64,000 nucleotides of DNA from Puniceicoccus vermicola (GCF_014230055.1 NZ_JACHVA010000033.1:62001-126000), one strand, 5' to 3'; positions 1 to 10,800 are shown, counted from the first letter of the stretch. Made by a program: numbers and translations. The notes: generated from the sequence alone by a model not told the origin.

Positions 1-1
1 C

Positions 2-1195
2 GTGAAGGCTCGGATTGAGGAATTCTGTGGCTTGGCGGGCTTTGAAGAAATTCACCGGGGAATGACGAGTCGGGACCTGACCGAGAATGTGGAACAGCTG
101 CAAGTGGCCCGCTCCCTCGAGGTGGTTCAGAAAAAGACGGCTGCCACTCTGGCTCAAATCGCAGCCAAGGCGGAAGAATTTGTCGGCCAGGTATTTCCGG
201 GGCGCACCCATAACGTCCCGGCGCAGCCGACGACTTTCGGCAAGCGTCTGGCCATGTATGGGGAGGAGCTCCTTCACGCGGCACAAACTTTCTCTCGGAT
301 CGCAGCCTCCTACCCCGTTCGCGGGATCAAGGGTGCGGTTGGGACTCAGCTGGATTTAAAAACTCTCTTCAGCGACGAGAAGGTCAAGGTGGACCAGCTC
401 GAGGCGAGCGTCCTGAAACACCTCGGGTTTTCAAAATCCCTCCATGCGGTCGGCCAGGTCTACCCCCGCAGCCTCGATCATGAGGTCATCGCTGGCCTCG
501 TCGGGATTGCTTCCGGACCCTCTAATCTCGCGCGCAGCCTCCGTTTAATGGCTGGCCACGAAACCGCTTCCGAAGGGTTTGCTCCCGGACAGACAGGCTC
601 CTCTGCAATGCCACACAAGATGAATTCCCGTTCCTGCGAACGAGTGAACGGTTTCCTCGTCCTTCTTCGCGGTTACGAGACCATGGCAGCCGGTTTGGCC
701 GGAGACCAATGGCATGAAGGCGATGTGTCCTGCTCGGTCGTTCGCCGCGTTGCCCTCCCGGACGCCTTTTTCTCTATCGACGGACTCTTCGAGACCTTCC
801 TCACCGTCCTCGGACAAATGGAAGTCTACCCAGCGGTCATCGCGCGGGAGAACGCCGCCTACTTCCCCTTCCTCAGCTCCACGACTCTTCTGATGGAAGC
901 AGTCCGGACCGGAACCGGGCGCGAAACCGCCCACAAGGCGATCAAGAAACACGCGATCTCTACGGTCAAGGATCTGCGCAGCGGCGAGATTACTCAAAAC
1001 AACTTTGCCGAACGCCTCGGTGCGGACTCCGACTTCCCGCTCGATACCGCTGACATTGAGAAGGTGATCACGGGTGCCGCCGATTTGATCGGCCTGGCCA
1101 AGGAGCAAGTCGGCGATTTCTCGACGCAGGTGAATGAGTTCCTCCGCCCGCTCAACCCAGAGTGGAAAGACTACCGTCCGGGCCAGATTCTCTGA
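2..1195 (+). CDS. purB: adenylosuccinate lyase, 5'-truncated by window edge
   Basis: Adenylosuccinate lyase releases fumarate from SAICAR and from adenylosuccinate in purine synthesis. The superfamily signature loop GSSAMPHKMN lies around residue 200 of the visible part. SRDLTENVEQLQ near the N-terminus of the fragment, and QWHEGDVSCSVVRR further on, fit the PurB branch rather than ArgH or FumC. The frame is open at the left edge and family length (about 430-480 residues) implies that roughly 50-80 N-terminal residues lie outside; the GTG at position 2 is not taken as the real start. The gene converges with argH, another member of the same superfamily. Confidence 0.93.
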   Translation: MKARIEEFCGLAGFEEIHRGMTSRDLTENVEQLQVARSLEVVQKKTAATLAQIAAKAEEFVGQVFPGRTHNVPAQPTTFGKRLAMYGEELLHAAQTFSRIAASYPVRGIKGAVGTQLDLKTLFSDEKVKVDQLEASVLKHLGFSKSLHAVGQVYPRSLDHEVIAGLVGIASGPSNLARSLRLMAGHETASEGFAPGQTGSSAMPHKMNSRSCERVNGFLVLLRGYETMAAGLAGDQWHEGDVSCSVVRRVALPDAFFSIDGLFETFLTVLGQMEVYPAVIARENAAYFPFLSSTTLLMEAVRTGTGRETAHKAIKKHAISTVKDLRSGEITQNNFAERLGADSDFPLDTADIEKVITGAADLIGLAKEQVGDFSTQVNEFLRPLNPEWKDYRPGQIL

Positions 1196-1276
1196 GGCGC
1201 TGGAGTTTTCCGCGCCGCAAAGAACTTAAGCAGGGTTTCCCGTTCGAACCCAACCCCTCCGCTTCCGATGGAAGCA

Positions 1277-1298
1277 CCTCCCCTGCGAGCAAGGGAGG
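1277..1298. terminator. hairpin between convergent purB and argH
   Basis: CCTCCC and GGGAGG flank an inner TGC/GCA pair, giving an interrupted hairpin in the 169-bp space between two convergent genes. There is no T-run on either side, so it would be a weak or factor-assisted terminator at most. Confidence 0.3.
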
Positions 1299-1364
1299 AG
1301 TTGGTGAACTGGCGTCCGAGACCGGACGATCCCCAACTGGAGGAATCTGACGCTCGATCCAAAA

Positions 1365-2768
1365 TCAGTCAGCGAGTTTGGTCTTCCACTCGCCAATTGC
1401 TTTTCTCACCGGTTCGGGGCCGGGCATACCGGGTCCGGTCCGGCGGGCCATTCCTCGCTCAAGGCTGAAGACTTCGCGCCAGTCATCCTGTAATCCGTCG
1501 GCGGCCTTCCGAGCCTCCTCCTCGGGAAGCTCATTGATGGGAGTGTCCAGCTTTTCGGAAAGCGCGACCAAGGCACCCACTTGGTGGTGGGCCTGCCGGA
1601 AGGGAACTCCCTGTTCGACGAGATAATCGGCCAAATCGGTTGCTAGCAGAAGCGGATCCGAAACGGCCGCTTGGCAACGATCTTTTCGAAACTGGATTCC
1701 CGGCACCAAGTCCGACAACACATCCAAGCAATCCCGAAGGGTGCGGAAAGAATCGAAGAGCGGCGGTTTGTCCTCCTGAAGATCCCGGTTGTAGGTCAGC
1801 GGCAGGTTTTTCACCATGGATTGCAGGGTCACCAAATTGCCTTGAAGGCGGGCGGCCTTCCCGCGAATCAGCTCCAGCGCATCTGGATTTTTCTTCTGCG
1901 GCATCAAGCTGGAACCCGTGGTGTAGGCGTCGGGCAAAGCCACAAATCCAAACTCCGAGCTGTTCCAGAGGATGAAATCTTCAGCAAATCGAGAGAGGTG
2001 CAGTCCACTCAATGCAGCGTTGAAGCAAAACTCCAACGGAGCATCGCGATCCGAAACCGCATCCAGACTGTTCGCCGAGACCCGCGGCTCTCCGTTCTCA
2101 TCCACAAAACCGAGGCAGCGCGCGACGAACTCCCGGTCAATCGGGAGAGTCGTTCCGGCCAAGGCTCCCGAACCGAGCGGACATACATTGATTCGCTCGC
2201 GGAACAGGGCAAAGCGTTCCCGGTCGCGTCCGAACATCTCGGCGTAGGCCAGAAGGTGGTGCGCCACCGATACCGGCTGGCCCCGCTGCAAGTGAGTGTA
2301 GCCCGGCACCAAAAGATCCACGTGCTTTTCGGCTAAATCGACGAGCGACTTCAAGACTCCCTTCAAGCTGCGGTCGAGTTCGTCCGCAGCCCAGCGTAGA
2401 TACAGTCGCACATCGGTGGCCACCTGATCATTGCGGCTCCGGGCCGTATGCAACTTGGCCGCCGCCGGCACTCGAGCCGACAAAGCCTGCTCAATGTTCA
2501 TGTGGACATCCTCCAAGGCCGGATCCCAAGTAAACTGACCCGCTTGGATTTCGTTAAAAATCTCCACCAGCCCGGCGTCAATCTGCTCCTTTTCGTCAGC
2601 GGTCAAAATTCCAATCGACTCGAGCATCGCGGCCTGCGCCCGACTACCGGTGATATCAAAGGGAGCCAACTCCGCATCAAAAGAAACGGATTCACTGAAC
2701 GCCTGCATACGTTCCGAAGGACCTCCGGAAAATCGTCCACCCCATGTCACCTGCTTTTCTGTACCCAT
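1365..2768 (-). CDS. argH: argininosuccinate lyase
   Basis: Cleaves argininosuccinate to arginine and fumarate, the last step of arginine synthesis. The 467-residue length is typical. The N-terminus [11 protein letters not shown] is characteristic of Arg[13 protein letters not shown] carries substrate-binding residues, and [12 protein letters not shown] is the mobile catalytic loop with the catalytic serine. It starts at ATG 2768. No other arginine gene is adjacent; argS is 50 kb away. Confidence 0.97.
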   Translation of the reverse strand: MGTEKQVTWGGRFSGGPSERMQAFSESVSFDAELAPFDITGSRAQAAMLESIGILTADEKEQIDAGLVEIFNEIQAGQFTWDPALEDVHMNIEQALSARVPAAAKLHTARSRNDQVATDVRLYLRWAADELDRSLKGVLKSLVDLAEKHVDLLVPGYTHLQRGQPVSVAHHLLAYAEMFGRDRERFALFRERINVCPLGSGALAGTTLPIDREFVARCLGFVDENGEPRVSANSLDAVSDRDAPLEFCFNAALSGLHLSRFAEDFILWNSSEFGFVALPDAYTTGSSLMPQKKNPDALELIRGKAARLQGNLVTLQSMVKNLPLTYNRDLQEDKPPLFDSFRTLRDCLDVLSDLVPGIQFRKDRCQAAVSDPLLLATDLADYLVEQGVPFRQAHHQVGALVALSEKLDTPINELPEEEARKAADGLQDDWREVFSLERGMARRTGPGMPGPEPVRKAIGEWKTKLAD

Positions 2769-2891
2769 GGCCGCATTCCCACCGAAATCGGCGGCAAAAT
2801 CAACCCGGGATTGGAGGGGAGAGAAGATGGAACTTAGGATGACGGGGGGAATTCGCTTCGTGTGTGAGACGCTGCCACGGAGAGCCGCTCC

Positions 2892-2919
2892 AGCGGGGCG
2901 GAATAAATTCTGCGGTCCG
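2892..2919. repeat. REP-like palindrome, diverged copy
   Basis: This contains GCGGAATAAATTCTGC, an imperfect palindrome that matches the two better copies at 13685-13710 and 13772-13796. On the minus strand it reads GGACCGCAGAATTTATTCC, so the GGAG foot of the other copies is here GGAC. It lies in the argH / PEP-CTERM intergenic space. Confidence 0.5.
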
Positions 2920-2958
2920 AAAAGGCACTAAGAAGGAGAAACAGAAGAAGCCTACCCC

Positions 2959-2992
2959 CAAAAAAGAAGAAGGCCGCCCCGTAGGACGACCT
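2959..2992 (-). terminator. intrinsic terminator of the PEP-CTERM gene
   Basis: On the minus strand AGGTCGTCC, a TACG tetraloop and GGGCGGCCT form a nine-pair stem using two G-U pairs, followed by TTCTTCTTTTTT. It is about 30 bp beyond the stop of the gene at 3021. Confidence 0.75.
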
Positions 2993-3020
2993 CTCCTTTA
3001 CCCCAAAGAAAGTGTTTTGG

Positions 3021-3656
3021 TTAGTCTCGGCGGCGACGAATCACCGTAAGACCTAATGCGAGAAGACCAGCAAGAGCGCCGTAGAGTTGCGGTTCGGGGA
3101 CGACAGAAACGTTGAATCCTTCAATCGAAAAATCTCCATCATTCCGAGCTAGAGTGAATGACTCTCCCGCCAGCAAAGAATTTTCAGAAGAAAACGTAAT
3201 TGTATCGGAGGTATTGTTATCAAAATCTCCAGCATCTAAAGTCACCGAAGGGTTTGAATTCGAATAACTCACTATCACTGAATCGTTTCCTCCTGGCGTA
3301 AAGCCACCCACATCTAGGAAATCAAACGAGATATCCCTATTAAACGAAAAGGTGAGTGCATCCCCTGCATCGGCAAGAGTTCCTCCCGATCCAATACCCA
3401 AACCAGTATCGGTAATACTAATGTCGCTCTGAGACGGGGTAACCGTCAAAGTTAGCCCTTCGAGCAACGCACTCAGATCAAAGACGGTGGCCGAAGTTTC
3501 TCCGTCCATCGTCGTCTTGAAACTGCTTCCTAGAGTTTCATCACCGTTGATAGAATCAGGGCTGGTAAAATCAAAACTTATTAGAGTTGCTGCGGTTGAG
3601 GCACTGAGCATCCCAACTCCAAGAACGAATGTGAGTATCGTTGATTTTGTCTTCAT
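3021..3656 (-). CDS. PEP-CTERM sorting-domain protein
   Basis: A 211-residue secreted protein. The N-terminal signal peptide (about residues 1-22, ending in STAA) is followed by a low-complexity Ser/Thr/Asp-rich beta domain with almost no charged clusters. The C-terminus has the tripartite sorting signal: VPEP, a hydrophobic helix with LAGLLALGL, then IRRRRD at the very end. In known systems this signal is processed by an exosortase during export to the outer surface; no exosortase is in the window. The ATG at 3656 is preceded by GGGATAAATT. Both gene and surroundings are AT-rich compared with the rest. The function of the mature domain is unknown. Confidence 0.88.
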   Translation of the reverse strand: MKTKSTILTFVLGVGMLSASTAATLISFDFTSPDSINGDETLGSSFKTTMDGETSATVFDLSALLEGLTLTVTPSQSDISITDTGLGIGSGGTLADAGDALTFSFNRDISFDFLDVGGFTPGGNDSVIVSYSNSNPSVTLDAGDFDNNTSDTITFSSENSLLAGESFTLARNDGDFSIEGFNVSVVPEPQLYGALAGLLALGLTVIRRRRD

Positions 3657-4355
3657 AATTTATCCCATTTCTAATATTTACTAAGTTTTGTAATTTGATT
3701 TTCAAAACTGCAGGAACCATGCCGATCCCCCATGGGGAATGCACCCATTTTAAAGTAAAGATCCTGTAACGTAACTATCGCACCACTACAGGTGCATCTG
3801 ATCGGATCTGCTCTAAAAATGATCATGATTCAGCCCTCCACAGGTGAGTCTCTGGTTCGCAATCCCTTCAGGTAGTCATTTTCAAACTGGTTCGAGTCAG
3901 AAATTACTACCTCTCTTACAGGGATTGATTCGGTATTTGAAAATCGAGCCCCCTTTCTTTCGATCCATTCCGCGAAGACATTTTTCACTCCATCGACATT
4001 CGATATGCCAAGTATAGGTCTGAAACTTCTCTTCGGGGAGCTGCTTGGAACCATAGAAGTTCGGTCAGTGATCAGCTGGGGACACTCTTCCTTACCCAAA
4101 CGGCATCGTTGGTTTTGGCATCCAACCATAGTTTCATTTCAGAGCAAGACCGCCGGACATGGTAATCATTTTCAGAGCAAAATGTTAAAAAAAAAAAACG
4201 GCGCCCTCGATTTCCGTCGGTCTAGACATCCACTCTCCCCAAAACCCAGAGACATCGTCGGCCTCCTGGAGAAGACTGGGCTATTGATTTCTGGATCGGG
4301 CAGAATCGGCGTCTCTGCGTTGACCCCTTGATCCACTCCAGTAGCTTCAATCTCT
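3657..4355. other. AT-rich intergenic stretch without a convincing gene
   Basis: Nearly 700 bp between the PEP-CTERM gene and the DsbD-like gene. It is poorer in GC than the flanks and holds a 12-base A-run near 4190. One minus-strand frame (3830-4129, 99 codons) is open, but its translation resembles no family I recognise and has no clear ribosome binding site. It may be a gene remnant. Confidence 0.5.
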
Positions 4356-6431
4356 ATGCGATTGGCCACGATTTTTCTGCTTTCCCTCGCTTCGACGCTC
4401 TCCCTTTCCGCCCTGACCAGCAAGGAGGTTCGCGATGGGGAAGTAGCGGTGCAGCTGGTGACGCCTGCGGAAACGGCTACTCCGGGTCAGACGATTGCGG
4501 TCGGCGTGCGGTTTCTGATCGATGAGGGTTGGCACATCTATTGGAAGAACCCAGGCGATACCGGACTAGAGACCTCCATCGCCTGGGCGCTCCCGGAAGG
4601 AGTCGGCTCCGGCGAGCTGCACTGGCCCTACCCTCACGTTTATCGCAACGCTCATCTGGTCGACTTCGTCTACTCCGACGAAGTCACCCTCTATACGGAT
4701 GTTCGCATCCCGGAGGACTGGCCGACGGGGAAAGATTTCCCCATTTCTGCGGAAGTAGACTGGTTGATGTGCGCAGAGATCTGCATTCCGGGGAAAGGGG
4801 AGCTCTCTTTCAACCTGCCGGTCGCCGAGACTGCCCAAACGGATGCAGTAGAAGAGGAAGCTTTCGAAACAGTTCGCGCGGAATGGCCCGCGACTGCGGA
4901 AACCGTATCGGCCGAGATCCGCAGCAACGCCCAGAAGATCCAATTGATCGTGGACGGTCTGGAGCTTGAAGACGATGGTCTGACGGACACCTTCTTCTTC
5001 CCAATCGATCCAATTGTCGCTCCCGGGGGAGATCAAGAGTGGCTGAATGAAAGTGAAAAGCTCGTCGGGAATCTGGTGCGCTCCGAATACGCTCCGAACA
5101 TCCCCGACGAAGTTTCCGGGGTCCTCGTTAACCCCGAGGGGTGGAGCGCTCTCGACGGTCGGAAAGCCCTTCTCATTCAGGCGGCCCACTCCGATCAGCC
5201 TCCCGCCTCCTTCGCGGGGACGACCGGTTCGGCACCTTCCGGCAACCTTGCTGGCCTCCTCCTTCTCGCCTTCGCGGGAGGGGCGATTCTGAACCTCATG
5301 CCCTGCGTTTTTCCGGTCCTGGGCCTAAAGATCATGGGCTTTGTCGAACAAGCTGGGAACGAGAAGCGAAAGATCATCGGGCACGGCCTCCTGTTTGCCC
5401 TCGGGGTCCTCGTCTCCTTCTGGGTTCTGGCTGGAGCGCTCTTGATTTTACGAGCGGGCGGTGCCGAGCTGGGATGGGGATTCCAACTGCAATCGGCTCC
5501 TTTCGTCTTCGGAATGGCAATCTTCCTTTTCCTCTTTGCGCTTAACCTGAGCGGTGTCTTTGAAATCGGATTTGGCCTGATGTCTCTCGGGAACAAAGCC
5601 GACCGAAAAAAAGGGGCCGGTGGATCGTTTCTATCGGGGATTCTTGCCACGGTGGTCGCAACTCCCTGCTCCGCTCCCTTTCTCGCCACAGCGCTCGCTG
5701 GAGCCCTGACCCTGCCACCCTTTCAATCCTTCCTCACCTTCACCTGCATCGCCTTAGGATTGGCGGCACCCTATCTCCTGCTCAGCCTCTTTCCGGCCCT
5801 GTTGAAGAAACTCCCCAAACCGGGGGCCTGGATGGAGACACTCAAAGAGTTCATGGCCTTCCCTCTCTACGCGACGGTCGGCTGGCTCCTCTACGTGCTC
5901 GCTGGCCAAGTGGATGGCAGCAACCTTCTCCACATCCTCCTCTCCTTTACCCTACTGGCCTTGGCGGCCTGGATTTACGGGCGGTACGCCACTCCTCACC
6001 GGAAGCCACGCACACGACTTCTCGGCAACGCAGCTGCCCTTCTTTTCGCCGGAATCTCGATCGCCTACGGCTATCCGCAGAAAGACACGTTGCAATGGAT
6101 CCCCTGGTCCCCCGAAACCGTCCAGAGCCTTCGTGAGTCAGACCGGCCGGTGTATGTTGATTTCACGGCCCGCTGGTGCGCAACCTGCCAAGTGAACAAG
6201 GCGGTGGTCTTCTCGAATCAGGAGGTCCTTGATTATATCGGGAAGCAGGACGTCGCTCTGGTCAAAGCCGACTGGACCAATGAAGATCCAGCCATCACTC
6301 GACGACTCACCGAATTGGGAAAGGCCGCAGTGCCCGTAAACCTCGTTTACCTGCCAGGAGAAGATTCGCCCGAGGTGCTACCCGAGACGTTGACTCCGGG
6401 AATCGTGCTCCGAGCGTTGCGCGGCGAGTGA
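4356..6431 (+). CDS. DsbD/ScsB-type thiol:disulfide interchange protein
   Basis: An inner-membrane protein that passes electrons from cytoplasmic thioredoxin to periplasmic thiols. The order is: signal peptide (1-20); an N-terminal periplasmic beta domain of ScsB type with the cysteine pair C139/C143 (MCAEIC); a hydrophobic core of about eight helices from about residue 300, carrying LMPCVFP and TPCSAPF, the two membrane redox cysteines; and a C-terminal thioredoxin fold with WCATC near residue 605. All six expected cysteines are present, so it should be active. The 691-residue length fits the ScsB-like branch. It stands alone and converges with the gene at 6609. Confidence 0.9.
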   Translation: MRLATIFLLSLASTLSLSALTSKEVRDGEVAVQLVTPAETATPGQTIAVGVRFLIDEGWHIYWKNPGDTGLETSIAWALPEGVGSGELHWPYPHVYRNAHLVDFVYSDEVTLYTDVRIPEDWPTGKDFPISAEVDWLMCAEICIPGKGELSFNLPVAETAQTDAVEEEAFETVRAEWPATAETVSAEIRSNAQKIQLIVDGLELEDDGLTDTFFFPIDPIVAPGGDQEWLNESEKLVGNLVRSEYAPNIPDEVSGVLVNPEGWSALDGRKALLIQAAHSDQPPASFAGTTGSAPSGNLAGLLLLAFAGGAILNLMPCVFPVLGLKIMGFVEQAGNEKRKIIGHGLLFALGVLVSFWVLAGALLILRAGGAELGWGFQLQSAPFVFGMAIFLFLFALNLSGVFEIGFGLMSLGNKADRKKGAGGSFLSGILATVVATPCSAPFLATALAGALTLPPFQSFLTFTCIALGLAAPYLLLSLFPALLKKLPKPGAWMETLKEFMAFPLYATVGWLLYVLAGQVDGSNLLHILLSFTLLALAAWIYGRYATPHRKPRTRLLGNAAALLFAGISIAYGYPQKDTLQWIPWSPETVQSLRESDRPVYVDFTARWCATCQVNKAVVFSNQEVLDYIGKQDVALVKADWTNEDPAITRRLTELGKAAVPVNLVYLPGEDSPEVLPETLTPGIVLRALRGE

Positions 6432-6608
6432 GAGTTCGCAACGGCGTCCCTTAGGAGAGGATTAACCGCCACCCAATAGCACCGCTTACCCTCATACTGA
6501 GAACTCGCCGATAGCAATCTGGAGAGCCATCTTTGCGGGCCTCTCCGATCGGTTCCTCAGACCGCAAACCAACAAGACGGGGGTTCCGCGAGTTGGCGAT
6601 TTCCGCAA

Positions 6609-7061
6609 CTACTGCGAAAGACGTTCGGTCTGGTTGTAGCGATTGTAAAGATACTCGGTCCACTCCGGACCCGGAATGCGCACTTCCGCTTCCTTGGGGA
6701 CGGGACCTTCGACGATACGGGCGCCAAATGATCGTCCTTCGATCTGGCCTCCTCCGACGAGGATTGCCGGACGCTGCTGCCCGAGTGGATCGACGGCGAG
6801 GAGAAAAGCTGGCTGAAAAGCAGGACTCGGTGCATCCATCCGCACCACCGCAAAATCTTCTCGATCATTGATCCAAACGATTTCGCCAATCCGGATATTC
6901 GGATTGAAGCGGACCCCATCTGCCTTATCGCCCATCGGCGAGGCTTGGGCTTCCGCATCCGAATCGGAACCCGAACTCAAGCACCCGGTCAGAATCATCA
7001 GGCTCGCCGCCAGTGGCAGGCTGAGCCATTTCACACTTCGACAGGTGCGAGAGCGGTTCAT
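6609..7061 (-). CDS. small lipoprotein of unknown function
   Basis: About 150 residues with a signal peptide ending in the lipobox LTGC (Cys at about residue 27), then a Ser/Asp-rich linker and a compact domain containing IVWINDREDFAVVRMD. A domain mentioning repeated beta strands is likely but I recognise no family. I chose ATG 7061, which gives a clean signal peptide; a GTG at 7070 overlapping the rpoD stop is also possible. It is the last gene of the dnaG-rpoD operon, so it is probably cotranscribed with rpoD. Confidence 0.75.
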   Translation of the reverse strand: MNRSRTCRSVKWLSLPLAASLMILTGCLSSGSDSDAEAQASPMGDKADGVRFNPNIRIGEIVWINDREDFAVVRMDAPSPAFQPAFLLAVDPLGQQRPAILVGGGQIEGRSFGARIVEGPVPKEAEVRIPGPEWTEYLYNRYNQTERLSQ

Positions 7062-7066
7062 ATCGG

Positions 7067-8968
7067 TCACTTTTTGCCGGGATTCTCCCGCTCGGCCCCC
7101 ATCAGAAACTCGTTGGTTCCGACCCCTTCCTGAGCTTGGTCCGAATCGAAGAATCCGTGCAACTGACGGATACGCGTCGGGTGACGCATCTTGCGAAGAG
7201 CTTTGGCTTCGATCTGGCGAATCCGTTCGCGAGTCACCTGGAACTGACGCCCCACTTCCTCGAGCGTCCGGCTGTAGCCGTCGACGAGACCAAAGCGGAG
7301 GGAAAGGACCTTTTTCTCGCGCTCGCTGAGACTGTCCAAAACGTCGACAATCTTCTCCCGGAGGAGCGAATAAGCGGTCTGGTCGTATGGGTTCTCGGCA
7401 GTCTTGTCCTCGATAAAATCTCCGAAATTGGTATCGTCCGAATCTCCGACCGGACTTTGCAAGCTGACCGGTTGCTGCGCCATTTTAAGAATTTGGCTAA
7501 CTTTCTCGACCGGCATGTTCATTTCCGCAGCGACCTCTTCCGGAGTCGGCTCGTGGCCAAGGTCCTGAAGGAGCAACTTTTGGATCTGCAGCACCTTGTT
7601 CAGGGTCTCGATCATGTGAACCGGAATCCGGATCGTCCGAGCCTGGTCTGCAATCGAACGGGTGATCGCCTGACGAATCCACCAAGTGGCATAGGTCGAG
7701 AATTTGTACCCGCGACGATACTCAAACTTCTCAACCGCCTTCATCAAACCCATGTTCCCTTCCTGAATCAGGTCGAGGAAAGAGAGACCACGGTTGGTGT
7801 ATTTCTTGGCAATACTGATGACGAGACGAAGGTTGGCCTCCACCATCTCGGTCTTGGCCTTATGCGCTTCCCGAACGGCCTTGCGGACGGCGGTAATCTC
7901 GGTGACGAGATCGCGCGCATCGATGCGCCGCTCGCGGGAGATGACTTCGAGGCGAGCTTCTACCTTTTCAGAATCAACCGGCTTCTTACGGCGAATTCCG
8001 GACTTTTCCGCAATGTCCAGGCTCTCGACCAATTCCTCGGATTCGCGGACGACCGGATCGATGTCCTTCAGAAACTCTTCAAAGATCTTGAGCTTGAAAC
8101 AGAACTTGCGATGGATCGGCTTGAGCTCACCCAAGTACTTATTGAAACGGGTGCGGGCTCGTTTGCAGTTCGCAGGCGAAGTGCCATCAAAGGAATCGAT
8201 CCAAGCGCGATCGAGCTTATCCTCGAGATCTTTCGCCTTTTCGATCCAAGCGGGGAGACCCTTGAAGTAGTTCTCGCGGCTATCGATCCGCTTATCGAGG
8301 ACCACTTGGTCAAAACGCTCTTCACGGGAGAGAAGACGCTCGGCAATCCGGATCTGGAAGGAATTCGAGAGACCGGTCGAGAAGAGAAGATCCTGTGCCT
8401 TTTGCTCGGCATTCTCGATGCGCTTCGAGATGGCCACTTCCTGCTCACGAGTCAGAAGAGGCACCTGCCCCATCTGCTTGAGATACATCCGAACCGGGTC
8501 ATCCAGAATATCATACTGGGCTTCGCGGGCTTCGGTGGTCTCGTTCTTTTCCTGACGCTCCTTGAAACGCTCGACTTCCTCATTGTCGAGGATCTCGATT
8601 TCCAGATTGGCGAGGATCTGGATGACATTGTCGATCTCTTCCGGATTGTTGAGACTCTCCGGCAGACCTTCGTTCAAATTCTTGTAAGTCAGGAACCCCT
8701 GGCTCCGACCCTTACTGATCAGCTCACGGATACGGTCATTCAGCTCACCGCGTTCGGCAACGTCACCTGTATCGACCCCGGCCTTCTTGCCATCTTTTCC
8801 GGCAGCGGAAGCAACTGCGGCCTTGACCTCTTTCGCGGTGACCTTGGGCTTTTCGCTCGAAGCAGCCTTGCTCTTCGCCGTCTTGCGGCTGGCTGTCGTT
8901 TTCTTACTGGCTGCTTTCTTGGTAGCGACCTTTTTGGTGGAAGTTTCTGAAGTAGCTTTCGCTGGCAT
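7067..8968 (-). CDS. rpoD: primary sigma factor RpoD (sigma-70)
   Basis: The vegetative sigma factor that directs RNA polymerase to housekeeping promoters. An N-terminal Ala/Lys/Thr-rich tail (about residues 1-60) precedes region 1.1-like sequence. [16 protein letters not shown] marks region 1.2, a charged non-conserved insert follows, region 2 includes the [16 protein letters not shown] core, and region 4.2 has the helix-turn-helix with [16 protein letters not shown]. The length of 633 residues is typical for a group 1 factor with insert. The dnaG stop and rpoD start overlap as TAATG, indicating translational coupling. No rpsU is present in this macromolecular-synthesis operon. Confidence 0.97.
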   Translation of the reverse strand: MPAKATSETSTKKVATKKAASKKTTASRKTAKSKAASSEKPKVTAKEVKAAVASAAGKDGKKAGVDTGDVAERGELNDRIRELISKGRSQGFLTYKNLNEGLPESLNNPEEIDNVIQILANLEIEILDNEEVERFKERQEKNETTEAREAQYDILDDPVRMYLKQMGQVPLLTREQEVAISKRIENAEQKAQDLLFSTGLSNSFQIRIAERLLSREERFDQVVLDKRIDSRENYFKGLPAWIEKAKDLEDKLDRAWIDSFDGTSPANCKRARTRFNKYLGELKPIHRKFCFKLKIFEEFLKDIDPVVRESEELVESLDIAEKSGIRRKKPVDSEKVEARLEVISRERRIDARDLVTEITAVRKAVREAHKAKTEMVEANLRLVISIAKKYTNRGLSFLDLIQEGNMGLMKAVEKFEYRRGYKFSTYATWWIRQAITRSIADQARTIRIPVHMIETLNKVLQIQKLLLQDLGHEPTPEEVAAEMNMPVEKVSQILKMAQQPVSLQSPVGDSDDTNFGDFIEDKTAENPYDQTAYSLLREKIVDVLDSLSEREKKVLSLRFGLVDGYSRTLEEVGRQFQVTRERIRQIEAKALRKMRHPTRIRQLHGFFDSDQAQEGVGTNEFLMGAERENPGKK

Positions 8969-10794
8969 TAGGCTATGTTGGCTAGAACGGGCGGTTGATG
9001 GATCAGATTGCGAAGTTCCCGACGACGAGCCTGAAGCGATCTCAGCTCAGGATCTCCTGCCGGGAGGGCATTCATAGTGTCTACGAGACGCGTAATCTCC
9101 TTGGAGGCAAATTTGCGGACCAATTCGTGAAAAACTCTTTCAGCGGTCTGTTCAGGATCTTCGAGATCGACTTCTCGAACGACGAGGCGGGCCAAAATAG
9201 ATCTCTCTTGGTCTGTCTCACATTCGTCCCTGAAATCTTCCACAGTTGTGAAAGAACCTTCGATGAGTTCCGAGCCCAGCCGACGAAGAAGCCGAGCCTC
9301 GGGAGACTCTTCTGTAATCCATTCACAGATAGATGTTTGTGAAAAAATCTCACGAATCTTTGGAAATTGCAAAGCTAGAAACAGTAACACCTCTTCGTTC
9401 TCTGTCAACCGAAGATCAGATGGGGGAGCGGCCGCCTCTTGCGGACGCTGTCCAGACGGATGCCCCTTTTTCAAGAACCGGGTGTAATCGTTGATGACTG
9501 CCTGAGTGTCGGAACGGAAATAGCGAGCCGCCTCATCAAAAAAGTCCTTTCGCGTGACGTCTGACTCGAGCTGTCGCAGCAAACCGTAAAGCTCCTCAAA
9601 GACGGCACTGCGACTGGCCACATCCAGAGCCAGGGGCTCGGGAGCCATGTAGCGCAGCGCAAAATGAATCGGAGAACCTGCATTCTTACGGATTTCCTCG
9701 ACGGCCGCTGCTCCCTTTTCGCGCAGAAGGTCATCCGGGTCCGTTCCTTCTGGGAGCGGAGCGAATCGAAGATCGACCCCCGTTTGAAAACCGATGGGCA
9801 ACAACTTGAAGGCAGCCCCCTTCCCGGCACGATCTCCATCGAGGAGAACATCGACGCCGTTGCAATAACGCTTCAGGAGAAGAAATTGCTCCTCCCCGGC
9901 TGCCGTTCCCTGGAGGGCAATCGCCTCAGGGATCCCCGACTCCCAGCATCGAATGACGTCCAACTGGCCTTCCACAAGGAGGAAGCGCCCCCCACCGCGG
10001 ACCACCGAACCCGCCCGGTCGAGACCAAAGACGACCCGCCTCTTCTGAAACAGGGGCGTCTCTGGAGAATTCACATACTTCGCGTCCTTGGTCTTGTCGT
10101 CCTCCGGAGTCAGCGGAGTGACCCGCGCCGTAAAGGCAATCGTGCGCTCTTGAACGTCCCGAATCGGGATCATCAAACGACCGCGGAAACGGGGGAAGAA
10201 ACCACTCCGTCCACTGCGCCTTTCATAGAAGAGACCTGAAGCGTCCAACACCTTCTCTTCAAAGCCCTTCTTGCGCAGGAAATCGACCAGTAAGGTCGGA
10301 TCCACCGGAGCAAACCCGATGCCCACGTCCTTCGCCGTTTCCATCTGGAAACCACGACCATTTGTCCAGTAGTCGCGGATCTTCGCGCCAGCCTCATCTT
10401 CCTTCTGAAATTGACCGGCAAAGAAAGCAGCAGCCTGGGCGTTGACCTCAAACAATTGCTTGCGAAGCGAAATCTCCTGCCGAGAGGGTCCACCTTTTTC
10501 ATACTCGACCTGGACGCCAACCCGATCCGCCAAATGCTCCACAGCCTCCTGGAAACTGAGATGCTCAAGCTTTTGAACAAACCCAAAGACGTCGCCCGCC
10601 TCCTGGGTGCTAAAACAAGAAAAGACGTTCTTTTCCGGATTCACGAAAAATGAGGGCGTCTTCTCCTCAGTGAAAGGACTCAGTCCGCGATACTCGCGCC
10701 CAGCACGCTTGAGCGCGGTATACTTGCCCGCGATCTCCACGATATTCGCCCGACGCCTGACTTCGTCGATCGTTTGCCTCGAAATGACTGGCAT
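8968..10794 (-). CDS. dnaG: DNA primase DnaG with degenerate zinc site
   Basis: Makes RNA primers for replication forks. The order is an N-terminal zinc-finger fold (1-95), the RNA polymerase core with TOPRIM motifs (EGQLDV and [10 protein letters not shown]), and a C-terminal DnaB-interacting region from about residue 430. The core looks intact. The zinc finger keeps its fold landmarks (EKTPSF, NPEKN, CF, AG) but the four ligands, normally CPFH and CFGC, read SPFT (39-42) and CFST (60-63), so only Cys60 remains. The 608-residue length is normal and there is no frameshift. It sits between a TPR lipoprotein gene 6 bp upstream and rpoD. Confidence 0.95.
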   Translation of the reverse strand: MPVISRQTIDEVRRRANIVEIAGKYTALKRAGREYRGLSPFTEEKTPSFFVNPEKNVFSCFSTQEAGDVFGFVQKLEHLSFQEAVEHLADRVGVQVEYEKGGPSRQEISLRKQLFEVNAQAAAFFAGQFQKEDEAGAKIRDYWTNGRGFQMETAKDVGIGFAPVDPTLLVDFLRKKGFEEKVLDASGLFYERRSGRSGFFPRFRGRLMIPIRDVQERTIAFTARVTPLTPEDDKTKDAKYVNSPETPLFQKRRVVFGLDRAGSVVRGGGRFLLVEGQLDVIRCWESGIPEAIALQGTAAGEEQFLLLKRYCNGVDVLLDGDRAGKGAAFKLLPIGFQTGVDLRFAPLPEGTDPDDLLREKGAAAVEEIRKNAGSPIHFALRYMAPEPLALDVASRSAVFEELYGLLRQLESDVTRKDFFDEAARYFRSDTQAVINDYTRFLKKGHPSGQRPQEAAAPPSDLRLTENEEVLLFLALQFPKIREIFSQTSICEWITEESPEARLLRRLGSELIEGSFTTVEDFRDECETDQERSILARLVVREVDLEDPEQTAERVFHELVRKFASKEITRLVDTMNALPAGDPELRSLQARRRELRNLIHQPPVLANIA

Positions 10795-10800
10795 CTTCGG

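Noticed and set aside
3830-4129. 99-codon minus-strand frame in the AT-rich stretch
   Set aside because: No ribosome binding site, no family resemblance and no conserved neighbour; possibly a remnant but not called as a gene.
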